Made by a program: the position numbers and the translations under genes | Assembly (NCBI RefSeq): GCF_015706575.1 | Contig: NW_024037058.1 | Span: forward strand, 18,869,547-18,933,546 | DNA length: 64,000 nt | Direction: 5' to 3' | DNA from: Patiria miniata | Taxonomy: Eukaryota > Echinodermata > Asteroidea > Valvatida > Asterinidae | Part shown: positions 1-11,486 of the stretch, one piece after another | How the letters are laid out: the number at the start of each line of letters is the position of its first letter | Position numbering within the stretch: the first letter of the stretch is position 1 | The notes under the pieces: model-generated | Seen by the model: the letters and a program-made list of their open reading frames with translations, nothing else | Told to the model about the DNA's origin: nothing | The model's database searches: none

Positions 1-164
1 TTCCTATACTTCGTGGCATGTTAAATATTGCTCTTTAATTAATCTATATAGGGATTTAAACTTATTTTTATTTCAACTAAATATGAAACACAAAATTTAC
101 AAGATGAATCACATTACAAATATCGAGTGAGCACGAACAATGTGAGATCAAATCTGATCAAACA

Positions 165-345
165 TAAGGCAAAAAAAATAGTTCTGCTTCCGATTATGAC
201 ATTCGTCAAGGGTAAAATTAGAAATTGATGGTTTTGGGTGTTTTTCCCCCTCATTTTTCCCATACAAAAATTAGGGTATTAGGGTAGGGGCTGTCAGAAT
301 AGGGTAGGGTAACCGGAAGCAGAACTATTATTTTTATTGGCCTAA
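165..345. mobile_element. Short MITE with AGGCC-A(n) ends
   Basis: Inverted ends AAGGCAAAAAAAATAG...TTCTGCTTCC and their complement near 313-345 bound a short element. The outermost sequence, (T)AAGGC(C) followed by an A run, matches the larger elements at 17703 and 35293. Confidence 0.65.
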
Positions 346-539
346 ATGACAATTGGATCACAGTTTATCAAGATAAAATAAAGAATCGTTAATAGACTGA
401 CCGTAACGATACTTGAGCAATTATTTGACTTTAATGAATTGCTTAAATAAAAAAGAAAACCACACATATACACACTTGTGCGTATATTTGCCTGCAATCA
501 GGGACCCCATCATCCCTCTTTTGTCAGTTTGTTTGTACT

Positions 540-946
540 TTAAAGGTATAGTCCATCATTTGTAATTTGGGCATTTTGTTCGTTTCTCAACAAAAGTGCT
601 CACAATCTAAAGAAGGGTGCTGAACAACTAACCTAATGAAGTTTCAGCTCAGCTTCAGCTGTATATTTTGAGAAAAACAGCATTCTAGGATCTCGATTTC
701 AAATCAAAAGTTGCTGAATCATGTTTTGAATTGGGCCTGAATTCAGCATCCGAGACAAGTTCTCACTGAGCCAATTGCAGCTACGCGATGTCGCGCACCG
801 ATCCAACAAATCATAGCAACTGCGCGCAACGGTGCATCTTAAGAAGCACCGTTGAAAAGGACTATTTTTGTCGATTTCTTCAACATGAAAGCATGCCATA
901 CGTCAGTTACATTTCGGATAGCTGCAAATGATGGACCAAAGCTTTA
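540..946. mobile_element. MITE with GTCCATCATTTG ends, copy 1
   Basis: Inverted ends AAAGGTATAGTCCATCATTTG and CAAATGATGGACCAAAGCTTT bound a 407-bp element. A second copy in the opposite orientation lies in RAD52 intron 2 (14406-15082). The small ORF at 699-899 lies inside it and is not a gene. Confidence 0.8.
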
Positions 947-2319
947 ACTCTTCAGAAAGACCTCCTATTCCTTTTGTACACGAATCCAAGGGGACCTCTC
1001 AGGAATAGGGGACCCTATTGTCTTCCATTGTTCAACGCCCCCTACTGAATGCAGAAACAAACTCTAGTAAGACACTCAGCTAGGGTTGTTTGATACACAT
1101 CATTTGTTTTAAATCATTTATCTAAATCACGATTTCAGTTAGTGAAAAAAATTATGAAAAATTATTTTAAAAAAAATCAAGTCATGTAAAAGTTAAAAAA
1201 TCACACGATATGCGGGTACCAGTAGATAAGGGCTTTTTAAAGAATTTTCACCCCATTTTAATACACTGATGTTACAATGTATCATTCTGATTATTATCAA
1301 ACAGAGTTTTGCAACTATGTGTGTAGAATAATAATTGTGTAAGATATAACTTTTTCGATAACTCACACAAAGACAAAAATAAAAAAAAATTAAAAAAAAC
1401 GATTTAAATGTAAATAAAAAAGTTGATTTAAATTTTTTTAAAAGATCCAATTTTTTTTTAATTAAAAAAAAGTCACGATTTTGAACAAACCTGCTCTCAG
1501 CATATTTAGTACCAATGTCTAAATCCAGAGAATTATAATAATAAACCCACTTCTTTCAATTTCTACATCCGATGGTTTCAAACTGTCAACAGTCGGGGAC
1601 TGTTTAGTGGGCGAGTTTCCCAAGCCACAGAGGGAACATAACAGAGCTATGGGAAGGCCTGGCAAAGGCGAAACAGAATACAGTGAATCACACCTCAGCC
1701 ACGCAGGGCCGGCCCACATCTCCCTCAATACTCTGATCCCTGTTTGTTGTCGTCGCACCGTTCTTATGTGGCCAACTCTCTCCATATCCGGATCCACACA
1801 GGCCGAGCAGCCCTGCTTTGCAGGGAGGCTCACTCTTGAATAGGCCAGGGGTAACGTGACACTTGTGAATATCACACCGGTTTCAATTCAGTGGGTTAGT
1901 TATTAGATCAGCGACTGTGGCTGGCTCTGGCAATCATTCTATGGGAATTGGGAATCAAGGGCAAAGACTTCTCCAGATCTTCTCTACTTTGTGGATTGTA
2001 ACTTGTGAACAAAATCTATTTTTGTTTACTTAAGAAAGTAGGCTGAGGCTCGTTCATAGAAGACAGTGAGCTATGAGCTTTGGCATTTTGGGAAGGGATT
2101 TACAGGTTTCTCGTTGAGTCATTCTGATGAAGTTGTAGAATATTTAATCCAGAGACGAACTATTTTCGTTTCACCTCAATTTTCTTGTTGAACATTCAGA
2201 TGTCTGCAAGCACAGGTCCAGTTTTAAAGAATTTATAAACGAAGGATTAGGCCCTATAAGATGTGAAACACGTTTTAGGGGAAATGTAATTTATCCTCAT
2301 TTTAATTTATACTGGATGA

Positions 2320-3080
2320 TTTTTTAACATACATGTGCATTCTAATGTACATGCACATGTACAATGTACATGCTTATGAACATGTACATGAATGCTTTGA
2401 ATCATACGTACAGGTACATGTACGTACATTGTACCTGTACATGTACCGGTACCCTTGTTAGGCACAGTGATCAATATGTGCAAGTATAGCATCTCTCAAC
2501 AACATACATGTAGTACATGTATCCCATACACATACACGTGTACATAATGTTCATACATGTATGTATCAGGAATACATACATGTACACGTACGTACATGTA
2601 CATGTACATGTACATGATGTTCACATAATTACATTGTACATGTGTGCCTGTATTTTCATACTGAATCTATTAAGCAAGTAAAGCAACCCAAACCAATTAA
2701 CATCTTTACAAGGTACTATAATTATTATTACTATTAATCATTTCTGGTAATGAAACCAAGCATTCCTCAAAAGCGCTCTAGGCACTGTAGCTCGCAAGCC
2801 TGAAGAAACCTGTAGAGAGAAGACAATGAGAAGAACTTACAGTTCTAGAGGTGGGAGGAAAAGCCCAGAAGAATATTCTTGGGAAACCCATGGTATCAGG
2901 TACATGTACATGTACATGTACATGTAGGGACTAATCCACTTGTAGCCAGGGCAGGAATCGAACCTGGGTCACAGTGGTGGAAGGCGAGGAAAGTGGCCAA
3001 CCCGACTGTAATTATCGAGTAATTGTATGTAATTATTTAACATACTGTACATGTATGTACAGTACATGTAAGAATTTTTC
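2320..3080. repeat. GTACAT-rich simple-repeat region
   Basis: Clusters of self-complementary GTACATGTAC repeats occur at about 2330-2645, 2900-2928 and 3045-3070. The intervening 2790-3000 stretch resembles a degraded SINE on the minus strand, with a GGTTCGATTCC box complement near 2950. Confidence 0.7.
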
Positions 3081-3720
3081 ATTTGACCTTGTGAAAGTGA
3101 CAGCCATGTTCAATGAATAATGTAATGTACCCGTACATCATGTACGAATGGAGGAAAAAGAAGAAATGTAAGGCAAGCCATGCAAAGACATGGTGAAAAT
3201 GCCATAGATGTATGGGTGTATTTACAACCAATATGTACACATCAATTAAATGGATTTTTACAAGATATTTTTACAGCAACAGTAACCTAAAAAAATCCAC
3301 CAAAAAGAATCAGTATCAAGGACCCATTTCTGAAATTTCTGAAAGTTGATGTGCATAATGTGTATACATGATTGTAATGCTACCCCTCACTTCAACTGTT
3401 TGCAAAAACAACAAATTGTTAACAACTTCCATCTTGTGATTTCTACATGTTGTATTGAAAACCATGCTCAATTGAACAATTAAGAACTTTGATGTGAGAG
3501 AAAAAAAAATTGATTCAATCTACCGGTAGGCCCTATAGGCCTAGATCTTATGCATTGAGCATGTCGAAGGTGTCTCAGAGGGCATTCTTTGCTAATTTGT
3601 TATATTTACAATGAATGCACAAATGGTAGGCCTATGGGGCCCTCTATTGCGAACAAGAGAGGATGCTTAATTACAACATTTGAGAGCCCCGTGGATGGGA
3701 CACACTGTATGCACGTAATG

Positions 3721-3896
3721 GTTCGCGCGCGTACTGGTTCGCGCGCGTAATGGTTCGTGCACGTACTGGTTCGTGCGAGCACTGGTTCACGCGCATACTG
3801 GTTCGCGCGCGTACTGGTTCGCGCGCGTACTGATTCGCGCGCGTACTGGTTCGCTCGCGTACTGGTCCATGCGCATACTGGTCCATGTGCATACTG
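3721..3896. repeat. 16-bp GC-rich tandem array (alternating CG)
   Basis: About eleven 16-bp units of GTTCGCGCGCGTACTG, diverging toward the right end (GTCCATGCGCATACTG). The alternating purine-pyrimidine core could adopt Z-DNA. Long ORFs on both strands across it are a by-product of the repeat. Confidence 0.9.
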
Positions 3897-5597
3897 CATG
3901 GTCCCTGCGCTTACTGGTATAGCGCGGGGTACGCACAACTTATTTGTTCTGAATGTCCACGAATTATATTTATTTTAAATGTGCACATCTAGGCAGCCAT
4001 GTAGCATCTTTGTCAGTGATGGACAAGAACCCCGTAATGAATGAAATCTCGTCTTGGGAACTTTGGCAAGCGCTTCCCAGAAAATTCTGAGCATCGCCAT
4101 TTTCAAGCTTAAATCCTCCTATAGATGCAAACATATATTTTGTGAAATTCATGAAATTAGTCCTTTCAGTCAAAATCAATCAAGTGCCTTTTTTCAACAG
4201 TTAGGAATTTCCAGCCTACATGTAAAGCAGGATTGACTGGCTAGGACTGTTTAATTAACTTGATACAGCTGTGCTTTAATTCTGGGTGAGTGATAAAACA
4301 GCTGTGACCACAACTTGCCTGCTTTGTCTGTTGACCCAGTTTGACTAGTTACAGTGCTTACTTAACATATGATCTGACTGCTGGTGACTAGCCTTTGTTG
4401 AAAGTATAGCAGGGGAAGTGGAAGTGAAGTTTGTCTGTCTGTGACTGTTTAAATAGCAGGAGGGTTAATGCACGCATGTCCGGCATGTTTGGAATATCCA
4501 GGCCAAACTTAGCAACCTCTACTGCCACAACAGCTTCATCGCGCAAGTAAGGTGCCGACTGGCCGGACTGTATTAGGGGAACAAACACTAAATCCAGTAT
4601 TGAAACAAGGCTAAGCTTAAGCTGGAAGCTGAGGCTTTGTGCCCCCCCCCCCTCCTCCACATGAGGTCAAGGTCTGACATGATACACAATATGATGTACT
4701 TGTACATGAACACCGATCTTTATTACTGAACAGCCAATACACCAGCTGTCATTGATGCCTCAACGCCCACATGACATTATGTATTTTTACGCAATGCTGA
4801 ACCCCGCCAGATGGGCCCAACTAATATCAAAGTGGAATCCGTGAATTACATGCATTGAGCCAACTCAAGCCAGCTGGTGACGGTTCGTTGGTTTTTATGA
4901 GTTTGAGATCAAGAAAGCTTTAGAATTTGATGTTGAAATATTTCATGAAATGATTGCTCAATACCTACATGTACAAACTGCAGTCAGTACTGTTGTTTGT
5001 TAAAAAAAAAAAATTATTTTATGTTGATTTCACAATGCATGATACAATGCAGGTGTTAAATAAGATTTGATTAGCATGGTTTTCCATTTACAACAAGAGA
5101 ATCAATTTCGTCGCTGAAGAAATCTTGGTTTAACGACACTAACTTTCTGCTGAGGATGGACAGAATACTCTATCGTCCAAAACATCAAAAACACTCTCCA
5201 ATCGTATGCCATCAAAGTGTCACATGACCATCCAGTTTCTCCATGATTGGCCACAAGCCAAGCATTTGATTAGCAACCAAGTCATGGAACTACCGGTAGA
5301 TAGTAGAGCTCAATGTCACTTAACCGTGACTTCTTCATCAAATGGCATAATGGTCACTACATGTAACTGTGCCGTGTACAGTTCCAATAATCGGCCATCC
5401 AGTTCGCCGTCAAAATCTTAAGTATATTTCCATAGTGACTGTTGGTTCTAGTCATAGAGCTATATTACATGTAAATTACTAAAGCGTTAACTCCTCATTC
5501 TTGATCTTGGGCGCAGAGATGCTCTGAAGCCGTCCTGGCAGCACAAACATTATGAATTCGTGTGCATGTTTGTAGAACACAATGAAATTACAACTTT

Positions 5598-5935
5598 GTA
5601 AATGAATTTTCTATAAACACAGCCAATTACTAAACGTAGTTTCGTTTAAGTTTCAACTAGTTTCACAAGTCATCCTCAGAACGAAGCACCGCCAGTCGGT
5701 TGGTGGCGCTGTTTCCTGTTGCGGCCACTAGATGGTGGTCTGGCCGCTTATGTCCTCCCCCGGGGTGGTACTTGGGGTACTTGGGACACAAGCGGCCAGA
5801 CCACCATCTAGTGGCCACAACAGGAAACAGCGCCACCAGCCGACTGGTGGTGCTTCGTTCTGAGGATGACTAGTGAAACTTGTCGAAACGTAAACAAAAC
5901 CACGTAAGCCCTGTGTTTATAGAAAATTCATTTAC
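5598..5935. mobile_element. 338-bp near-perfect palindromic element
   Basis: The left half (from GTAAATGAATTTTCTATAAA) pairs with the right half ending at 5935 over roughly 145 bp per arm with few mismatches; only about 50 bp separate the arms. It is a foldback MITE in the ERC intron. Confidence 0.88.
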
Positions 5936-6500
5936 GGATGAACTTCTTTCATGACAATGAAATTAGGTGGATTGAATTTTGAAAGTGTACTCTAAATGCA
6001 ATGCGCAAGTAAAACGCACGCCAACTTCTTACGCATGTTACGGTTTAAAAAAAACACGGTGAATCATTTGCAGCGGATACGCACACGCGTTGCGCTGTTT
6101 GCGTACAGCAAAGTAACACGCTCATTTGCTGATTGTGCATTTCGGTTTTGGCTGTATGGGCTTCAATGACGCAGCGGTGTATGGAATACAAAGGCAGATA
6201 TAACAGCCGTACAAACGACGTACAAAATGTCTAGTTCTCCACTGGTTTGTGTGCAAACATGGATGCGCCCAGCAGGCATCACTTTGTACATGAGTCAGCG
6301 CTCTAGTAATTTAATATAGCTCTATGGTTCTAGTACAACTGAGCCATTGTAATAATTGATTACACTGTAGGTCTATTTCCCGGTCATTTGCCTTTACATG
6401 AACAACATAGAACTGGAATTATAGCCTCTGCAGTCGCAAAGAGATCATAAATAATTATGTTTTATATTTAAAACAAAGTTGACTTTTTAGCCCACTTGAC

Positions 6501-7309
6501 ACTTAAGGATCTTTCATGTTAGCTAGGACATAAGGATCTTTCATGTTAGCTAGGACTTAAGGATCTTTCGTGTTAGCTAGGACTTAAGGATCTTTTATGT
6601 TAGCTAGGACTTAAGGATTTTTCATGTTAGCTAGGACTTAAGGATCTTTCATGTTAGCTAGTGACCTAGTGTAGGGCTTAAGGATCTTTCATGTTAGCTA
6701 GGACTTAAGGATCTTTCATGTTAGGTAGGACTTTAGGATCTTTCATGTTAGCTAGGACTTAAGGATCTTTCATGTTAGCTAGGGCTTAAAGATCTCTCAT
6801 GTTAGCTAGGACTTAAGGATCTTTCATGTTAGCTAAGACTTAAGAATCTTTCATGTTAGCTAGGACTTAAGGATCTTTCTTGTTAACTAGGACTTTAGGA
6901 TCTTTCATGTTAGCTAGGACTTAAGGATCTTTCTTGTTAACTAGGACTTTAGGATCTTTCATGTTAGCTAGGACTTAAGGATCTTTCATGTTAGCTAGGA
7001 CTTAAGGATCTTTCATGTTAGCTAGGACTTAAGGATCTTTCATGTTAGCTAGGACTTAAGGATCTTTCATGATAGCTAGGACTTAAGGATCTTTCATGTT
7101 AGCTAGGACTTAAGGATCTTTCATGTTAGCTAGGACTTAAGGATCTTTCATGTTATTAGCTAGGACTTAAGGATCTTTCATGCTATTAGCTAGGACTTAA
7201 GGACCTTTCATGCTATTATTTAGGACCTAAGGATCTTTCATGCTATAAGCTAGGACTTAAGGATCATTCATGCTATTAGCTAGGACTTAAGGATCTTTCA
7301 TGTTAGCTG
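6501..7309. repeat. 27-bp minisatellite in ERC intron 2
   Basis: About 30 tandem units of the form ACTTAAGGATCTTTCATG plus TTAGCTAGG. The units are mostly near-identical. The last several carry a 3-bp expansion (TTATTAGC) that made them 30 bp, showing local spread of a variant. There is no coding. Confidence 0.95.
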
Positions 7310-7663
7310 GCAGCCATATTTGTCAGCTTCTTGAAATGAACAATGCATGCATGTGACGTAACTCCAACATAGATCCTGCTCGGAGAGCAGGTATGAGGTG
7401 GCGCAAACGGTTGATTGCTGAGAATGATATCAGAGTAAATCGAACGGCATGGGGCTCACCCGAGCAGACCTGGGTGAGCTATTGAACACATCCACTGTGG
7501 CCTGTTCTCAAATACATTGTTAGGACACGTCCGAACCACTTGGCTATAAGGCTGGCAGTAACTCATGCAACTATGGGAAGCGGGTTCCACTGTTTCCATG
7601 TGCATGGATACACTGCAAGCAAGCCTTAACCAACTGATTCAGATGAAGCCGTTCGGTACCAAC

Positions 7664-10225
7664 CTGATTTTCCTCCAAGGAAGTCCGACACTGCTCCCTC
7701 AAGACCTGCATCCTCATGGATTCCTCCTTCCTGAGAGCCCGCTCCTTCTTGAGCTCGGGACTCCAAAAAGTCTTGATGCTGTTCATGCTGGAGGCCAGCT
7801 TGGCCTCCTTGGCCTCTAACTCCTGCTTGAGGGAGGCATTCTCCAGTTGGTACTCCCGGAGCTGGGTGTGAACGTCCAGCATGATGGAGTCCTGCGGCGG
7901 GCGCATATCCTCGGGATGATGGGAGTTGGAGTGGGAGTTGGAGTTGTTCATGGCCAGCTGGTCCGAGGGATGGGGTTCGGCACCGTCGGAGCCGGTCAGT
8001 GGGGAACCGTGGAGACCCTGGCTGGATCCTAAACTGCTGGAACGACTATCATGGCTAGGAGTGGGTAGGGAGGAATAACAGCAATACCATAGAGAATTAT
8101 TGCTCTAACAAACTAAGGTAACATGCGATGACGTCACACTTTGTTTACCTGTGCGCTTATCCGTTGGGCTACGAAACCGTAGTCCCCATCAGGCTCCTAT
8201 AAGAAAGCACACGTGTAAACAAAGTGTGACATCATCGGTACATTTAGAATGTTCAGTTTGTGTTGAATATATATATGTTTTGATTGAGTTTTGTTAATTA
8301 AGTTCAAATTCAGTTATGTCAATTTTAAGTTTCGTTAATATCATATATTAGCTTTTAAATAACCTCACTTTAGATCAAATGCAAATTATAAAAAAGTTTT
8401 TTGTTTAAAAATATTGATTTGCACAGCATATAGCATATCTTCGTGAACTTGTTGCCCGAAGCATACCTACCAAGCCCTAAATCGTAAACTTACAACTTTA
8501 GCAATTTTTCCCAATTTAAAGGGAATGTGTACAACATAATGCTTTTGCTGTAATTTTCAGAATTGGATGGATTTGGGGGTGGTAATTGGTAGGCCCTATT
8601 TTATGGGAAATATTGTTACATGTTACACTGACCTGTTTAGGGTTTTATGTTTGTAGATGCTGGAAAAACCAATATTATGTAGTAATAATAATAATAATAA
8701 TAATTTGGGAGGCTAATCATCCTTACTGGCAGCTGGTGTGCTGAATTGCGAAGGACGCGGCTACAACGTGGTCGGACCGCTGGCACTTAAAGGTGCCTAT
8801 GGCTGCCGGCCACATCGACCCATATATGACCACGGAGCACAGCCTGAGATCGAAAGTGTTTGATTTTTCCGGAGGGAGGAATACCGGAGGACCCGGAGAA
8901 AAACCCTCGTGGCACAGGAGAGAACCAACGCACAACTCTACTCACATGTGATCCGCGGCCAGGATTCGAACCGTGGTCACTTGGTGAGAGGCGAGCGCTT
9001 TACGCACAAGCCACCCATGCCACCCTAGTCTGGTTCCCTGACCCCACTTTAGATGAAATGCAGCAATTTATACTGACGTTGGGGAATTGTAAGGTCAGGA
9101 AACCAGTTTGCTGGCTTGTACCTGTTCATGGATGTGTAATTCACTGCAAACAAAATGTGGATTAACTAAACCCTAAATGTACATGTATATTTGAAGAATT
9201 TTTTTTTTCCAACGATTGTTGGCCGACCATCATTGGAAACTGATACAAATATTCCACCTTTCTTGAAAATGTCAGCACACCATGTGTCATGATTTCACAG
9301 GATGCTTTAGACTGTCATTCACTAACAGTCCAGTAACTGAGTAAGGTACAGTTGTATTTCATAATAATTGGGTAGTTTTGTTTGTTGATGTTCGCAAATG
9401 TTGTATATTGCCTTTAAACATAATTGCACAAGTTATGTGCCACTCTTTCACTATATTCTAACCTTGGTCCATCACTGCAAACCAAAATTTGGATATTGGG
9501 ACTACAATTTAACGAAACACAACAAAACGTAATCTGAGTCTGACCTATGCCACGGTAATTGTTAGATTTTACTTTGGTACATTGTCATGCATTTTGGCAT
9601 ACATGCAAATGTTTCATTCTAATTATATACATCATCATGTGTACTGTACAGCAACAATGTCTGGATCTCCAAACTATAAACACGATATAGGTAAATATTA
9701 AAAACGCTGTACAATCGTATTTGAAGACAACTGGGAAAACAGAAGCAATATCATTCCAGAGTGCTATCCAAGCTGTTGTGTTAAGTAGCCATTCTTGATG
9801 TACATGTATAGCCAACACACACACCGCAGGTCCATGTACCTTGGGGTTGGAGAGTTCCGCGGTGACAGCGAGTTGGACTTGCCACTCGCGCCGCTCGACA
9901 CGGGCGAAGCCCGGCTCTGAACAGGACTCCCAACTCCGTCCCCCATGTAAATAGGTCCTGCATTATAAGCAGCATTCAACGACTGTATCGTCTCCATCGG
10001 CAGAGAAGTGCTCACATCAGGTCGTGAGGAACGAAGACGGGCTGAACGCGACGGCGATCGTGTCCCCGAGGCTGCCGATCCCGAAGCGGAACTGCTCCGG
10101 CTAGAACTACCGTCTCGCTCCGCTGCTGCACCGGTACCGCTGTGGTCTAGCGGCAACGGCGATTGCCTTGGACTGTACATTGTGTATTGTCTCGTGTGCC
10201 TAGGCCTGCTGTACACATACACCAC
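7664..10225 (-). CDS. ERC1: ERC/ELKS/CAST active-zone scaffold protein, 5' exons (partial gene)
   Basis: Two coding exons on the minus strand. Exon 1 runs 10225 to 9825 and ends in phase 2 at a GT donor. Exon 2 runs 8054 to 7664 after a pyrimidine-rich tract and AG, starts with the one base needed to complete the codon, and ends in phase 0 at CAG|GT. Exon 1 encodes a Ser/Pro/Arg-rich N-terminus with ETIQSLNAAY; exon 2 has a coiled-coil start with SMNSIKTFWSPELKK. Both are hallmarks of ERC1/ERC2 (ELKS/CAST), cytomatrix scaffolds that bind RIM, liprin-alpha and Rab6 at presynaptic and secretory sites. Two starts are possible: ATG at 10225, or the in-frame ATG at 10180, whose MYSPRQS resembles the vertebrate MYGSARS start. 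I prefer 10180. Later exons were not found and must lie left of the window. The gene is divergent from RAD52. Confidence 0.93.
8126..8237. repeat. Inverted repeat with CRE-like site upstream of ERC exon 2
   Basis: CGATGACGTCACACTTTGTT pairs with the complement ending at 8237 across a roughly 70-bp loop. TGACGTCA is a perfect CRE palindrome. It lies in ERC intron 1, about 70 bp before the exon-2 acceptor. Confidence 0.7.
8710..9025 (-). mobile_element. tRNA-derived SINE (minus strand)
   Basis: Read on the minus strand, a tRNA-like head with GGTTCGAATCC (B box) near 8965 follows GGGTGGCATGGGTGGC; an (AAT)n tract at about 8684-8702 lies at its far end. The body includes GGAGGAATACCGGAGGACCC. 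Confidence 0.7.
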
Positions 10226-11486
10226 ACACCCAGGGGGTCACCAATGTTGTCTTATTCACGGTCGAGTAGTCATTATTTTGAGGCTAACTTGCGGTGTTGA
10301 CAGACGAGTAGTGGTTACACTGAGACATTTGCTTCCACGTTCGTGTGCCGGCTCCTCGCACGCCCAGCAAATCCAAAATGGCCGGCTGTGATGTGATGTC
10401 GATGATGCGCTATTGATGCATGCAGCGCGTATATCTTGTACCGCCTGATGAATTATGCAAAATAATGATGATACTACATGGATACCTCATCCTCATATTA
10501 ATCACATTAGATATGATTGCAATGATCCCTGTTCGTGAACACATGCAGTTTTTTAGTACTCGGTACCCGTTTCACTTTTAAATTTTATTTTTGCCCTTCA
10601 CCGACGTTATCATGCAAAATCCACAAAAGCTTGTAATAAAAAAATTGATCCAAAATTGTACCTACCTCAGCTCTTAACGATTTTCAAGTTGATGTCACAG
10701 GTGCAGTTGTTATTTCCTGTTAAAAGATACGTTGTATGTAGTGCGCCACGTGTCACTCATTGTAGGTTTTTTTTAATTTAATTTTTATTAATTAGTTTTT
10801 TGGTTGGTTTTTAATAGGGCAACGGTACATCACGGGCACAAGCGCGGGCCCATGATCGGTCATACGTCAAAATCTGTCCCTGATAGAATCATTAATAGTT
10901 CGAGGCAAAGGAAAAAAAAGCAACTTTGAGTCCCTAATTAACCTGGCCCTCACTTCTTATAAAGAGTCATGCCTTGAAAAGAGAGTACAGGACTCCAAAA
11001 GATGCGGAAATGCAAGTTAGCTGCCTTAGTTTTTTTAAGATAGGAGGAAAATCTTCCAGTCAACTTTTTTGGTATAAATTTAAAAGTATGTCATTTTAAA
11101 TTTCATCTCGGGTAAATAAATGCACGGTTAATTGATTTGCACTGAAGTTCGACGTGAATCTTGGCGTGCACTTAGAGTTTTAACACAACTAAAAGAAATT
11201 CTTCTAATTTGTTGAGTACTTATACCATACCAATATTATACAAAGATCCTACAGCGCCTGTAGTTTCTTATTCAACTTGGCGGAGTATGCTATTTTTCTT
11301 AATGCGCGCATATGCAGCTCAGACGTCGACCGCTAGTTTGTTAGGGCGACCTCTATTGACAATTTTAGCGTATAATTTTCTCGTTTTGGCGTACCTTTCA
11401 AACGTCCGGTACTCATTCATTCGGCAGTTTTGACACATAATGTTTATACCAAGGATGTGATTGTGTATGGACCAGATTCTGTGATC
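10226..11486. promoter_or_regulatory. Divergent ERC / RAD52 intergenic promoter region
   Basis: This 1.26-kb interval separates the ERC start (minus strand) from the RAD52 start (plus strand), so it must hold both 5' UTRs and both promoters. The ERC side (to about 10430) is GC-rich with many CpGs; no TATA box stands out, as expected for housekeeping-type divergent promoters. A 32-bp block at 11252-11283 recurs inside RAD52 intron 1. Transcription starts cannot be placed from sequence alone. Confidence 0.6.

Larger units (their letters stand above)
1..7663. other. ERC intron: other sequence without a gene
   Basis: Apart from the elements listed, I see only AT-rich sequence, a GC-richer patch at about 1570-1870 with overlapping ORFs on both strands, and unassigned sequence at 3080-3700 and 3900-5590. 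No further ERC coiled-coil exon was recognised. Confidence 0.6.
8055..9824. other. ERC intron 1: interspersed repeats
   Basis: The intron contains the inverted repeat at 8126-8237, a minus-strand tRNA-derived SINE at about 8710-9025, and at about 9190-9480 a copy of a repeat also seen at about 23460-23600 and 42380-42900 (shared ATGATTTCACAGGATGCTT). Nothing coding was seen. Confidence 0.65.

Noticed and set aside
1519..1875. 118-codon minus-strand ORF and 78-codon plus-strand ORF in a GC-richer patch
   Set aside because: No ERC or other protein similarity is recognised; both strands are open, which suggests composition rather than coding.
3606..3938. 110-codon minus-strand ORF
   Set aside because: It spans the 16-bp GC-rich array and is open only because of the repeat.
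6501..7309. Regular repeats resembling a CRISPR array
   Set aside because: Units are contiguous with no spacers, and the DNA is eukaryotic.
7565..8032. Plus-strand ORFs of 84 and 61 codons
   Set aside because: They are antisense shadows of ERC exon 2.
10008..10391. 127-codon plus-strand ORF upstream of RAD52
   Set aside because: It is antisense to ERC exon 1, whose minus-strand translation is clearly conserved.
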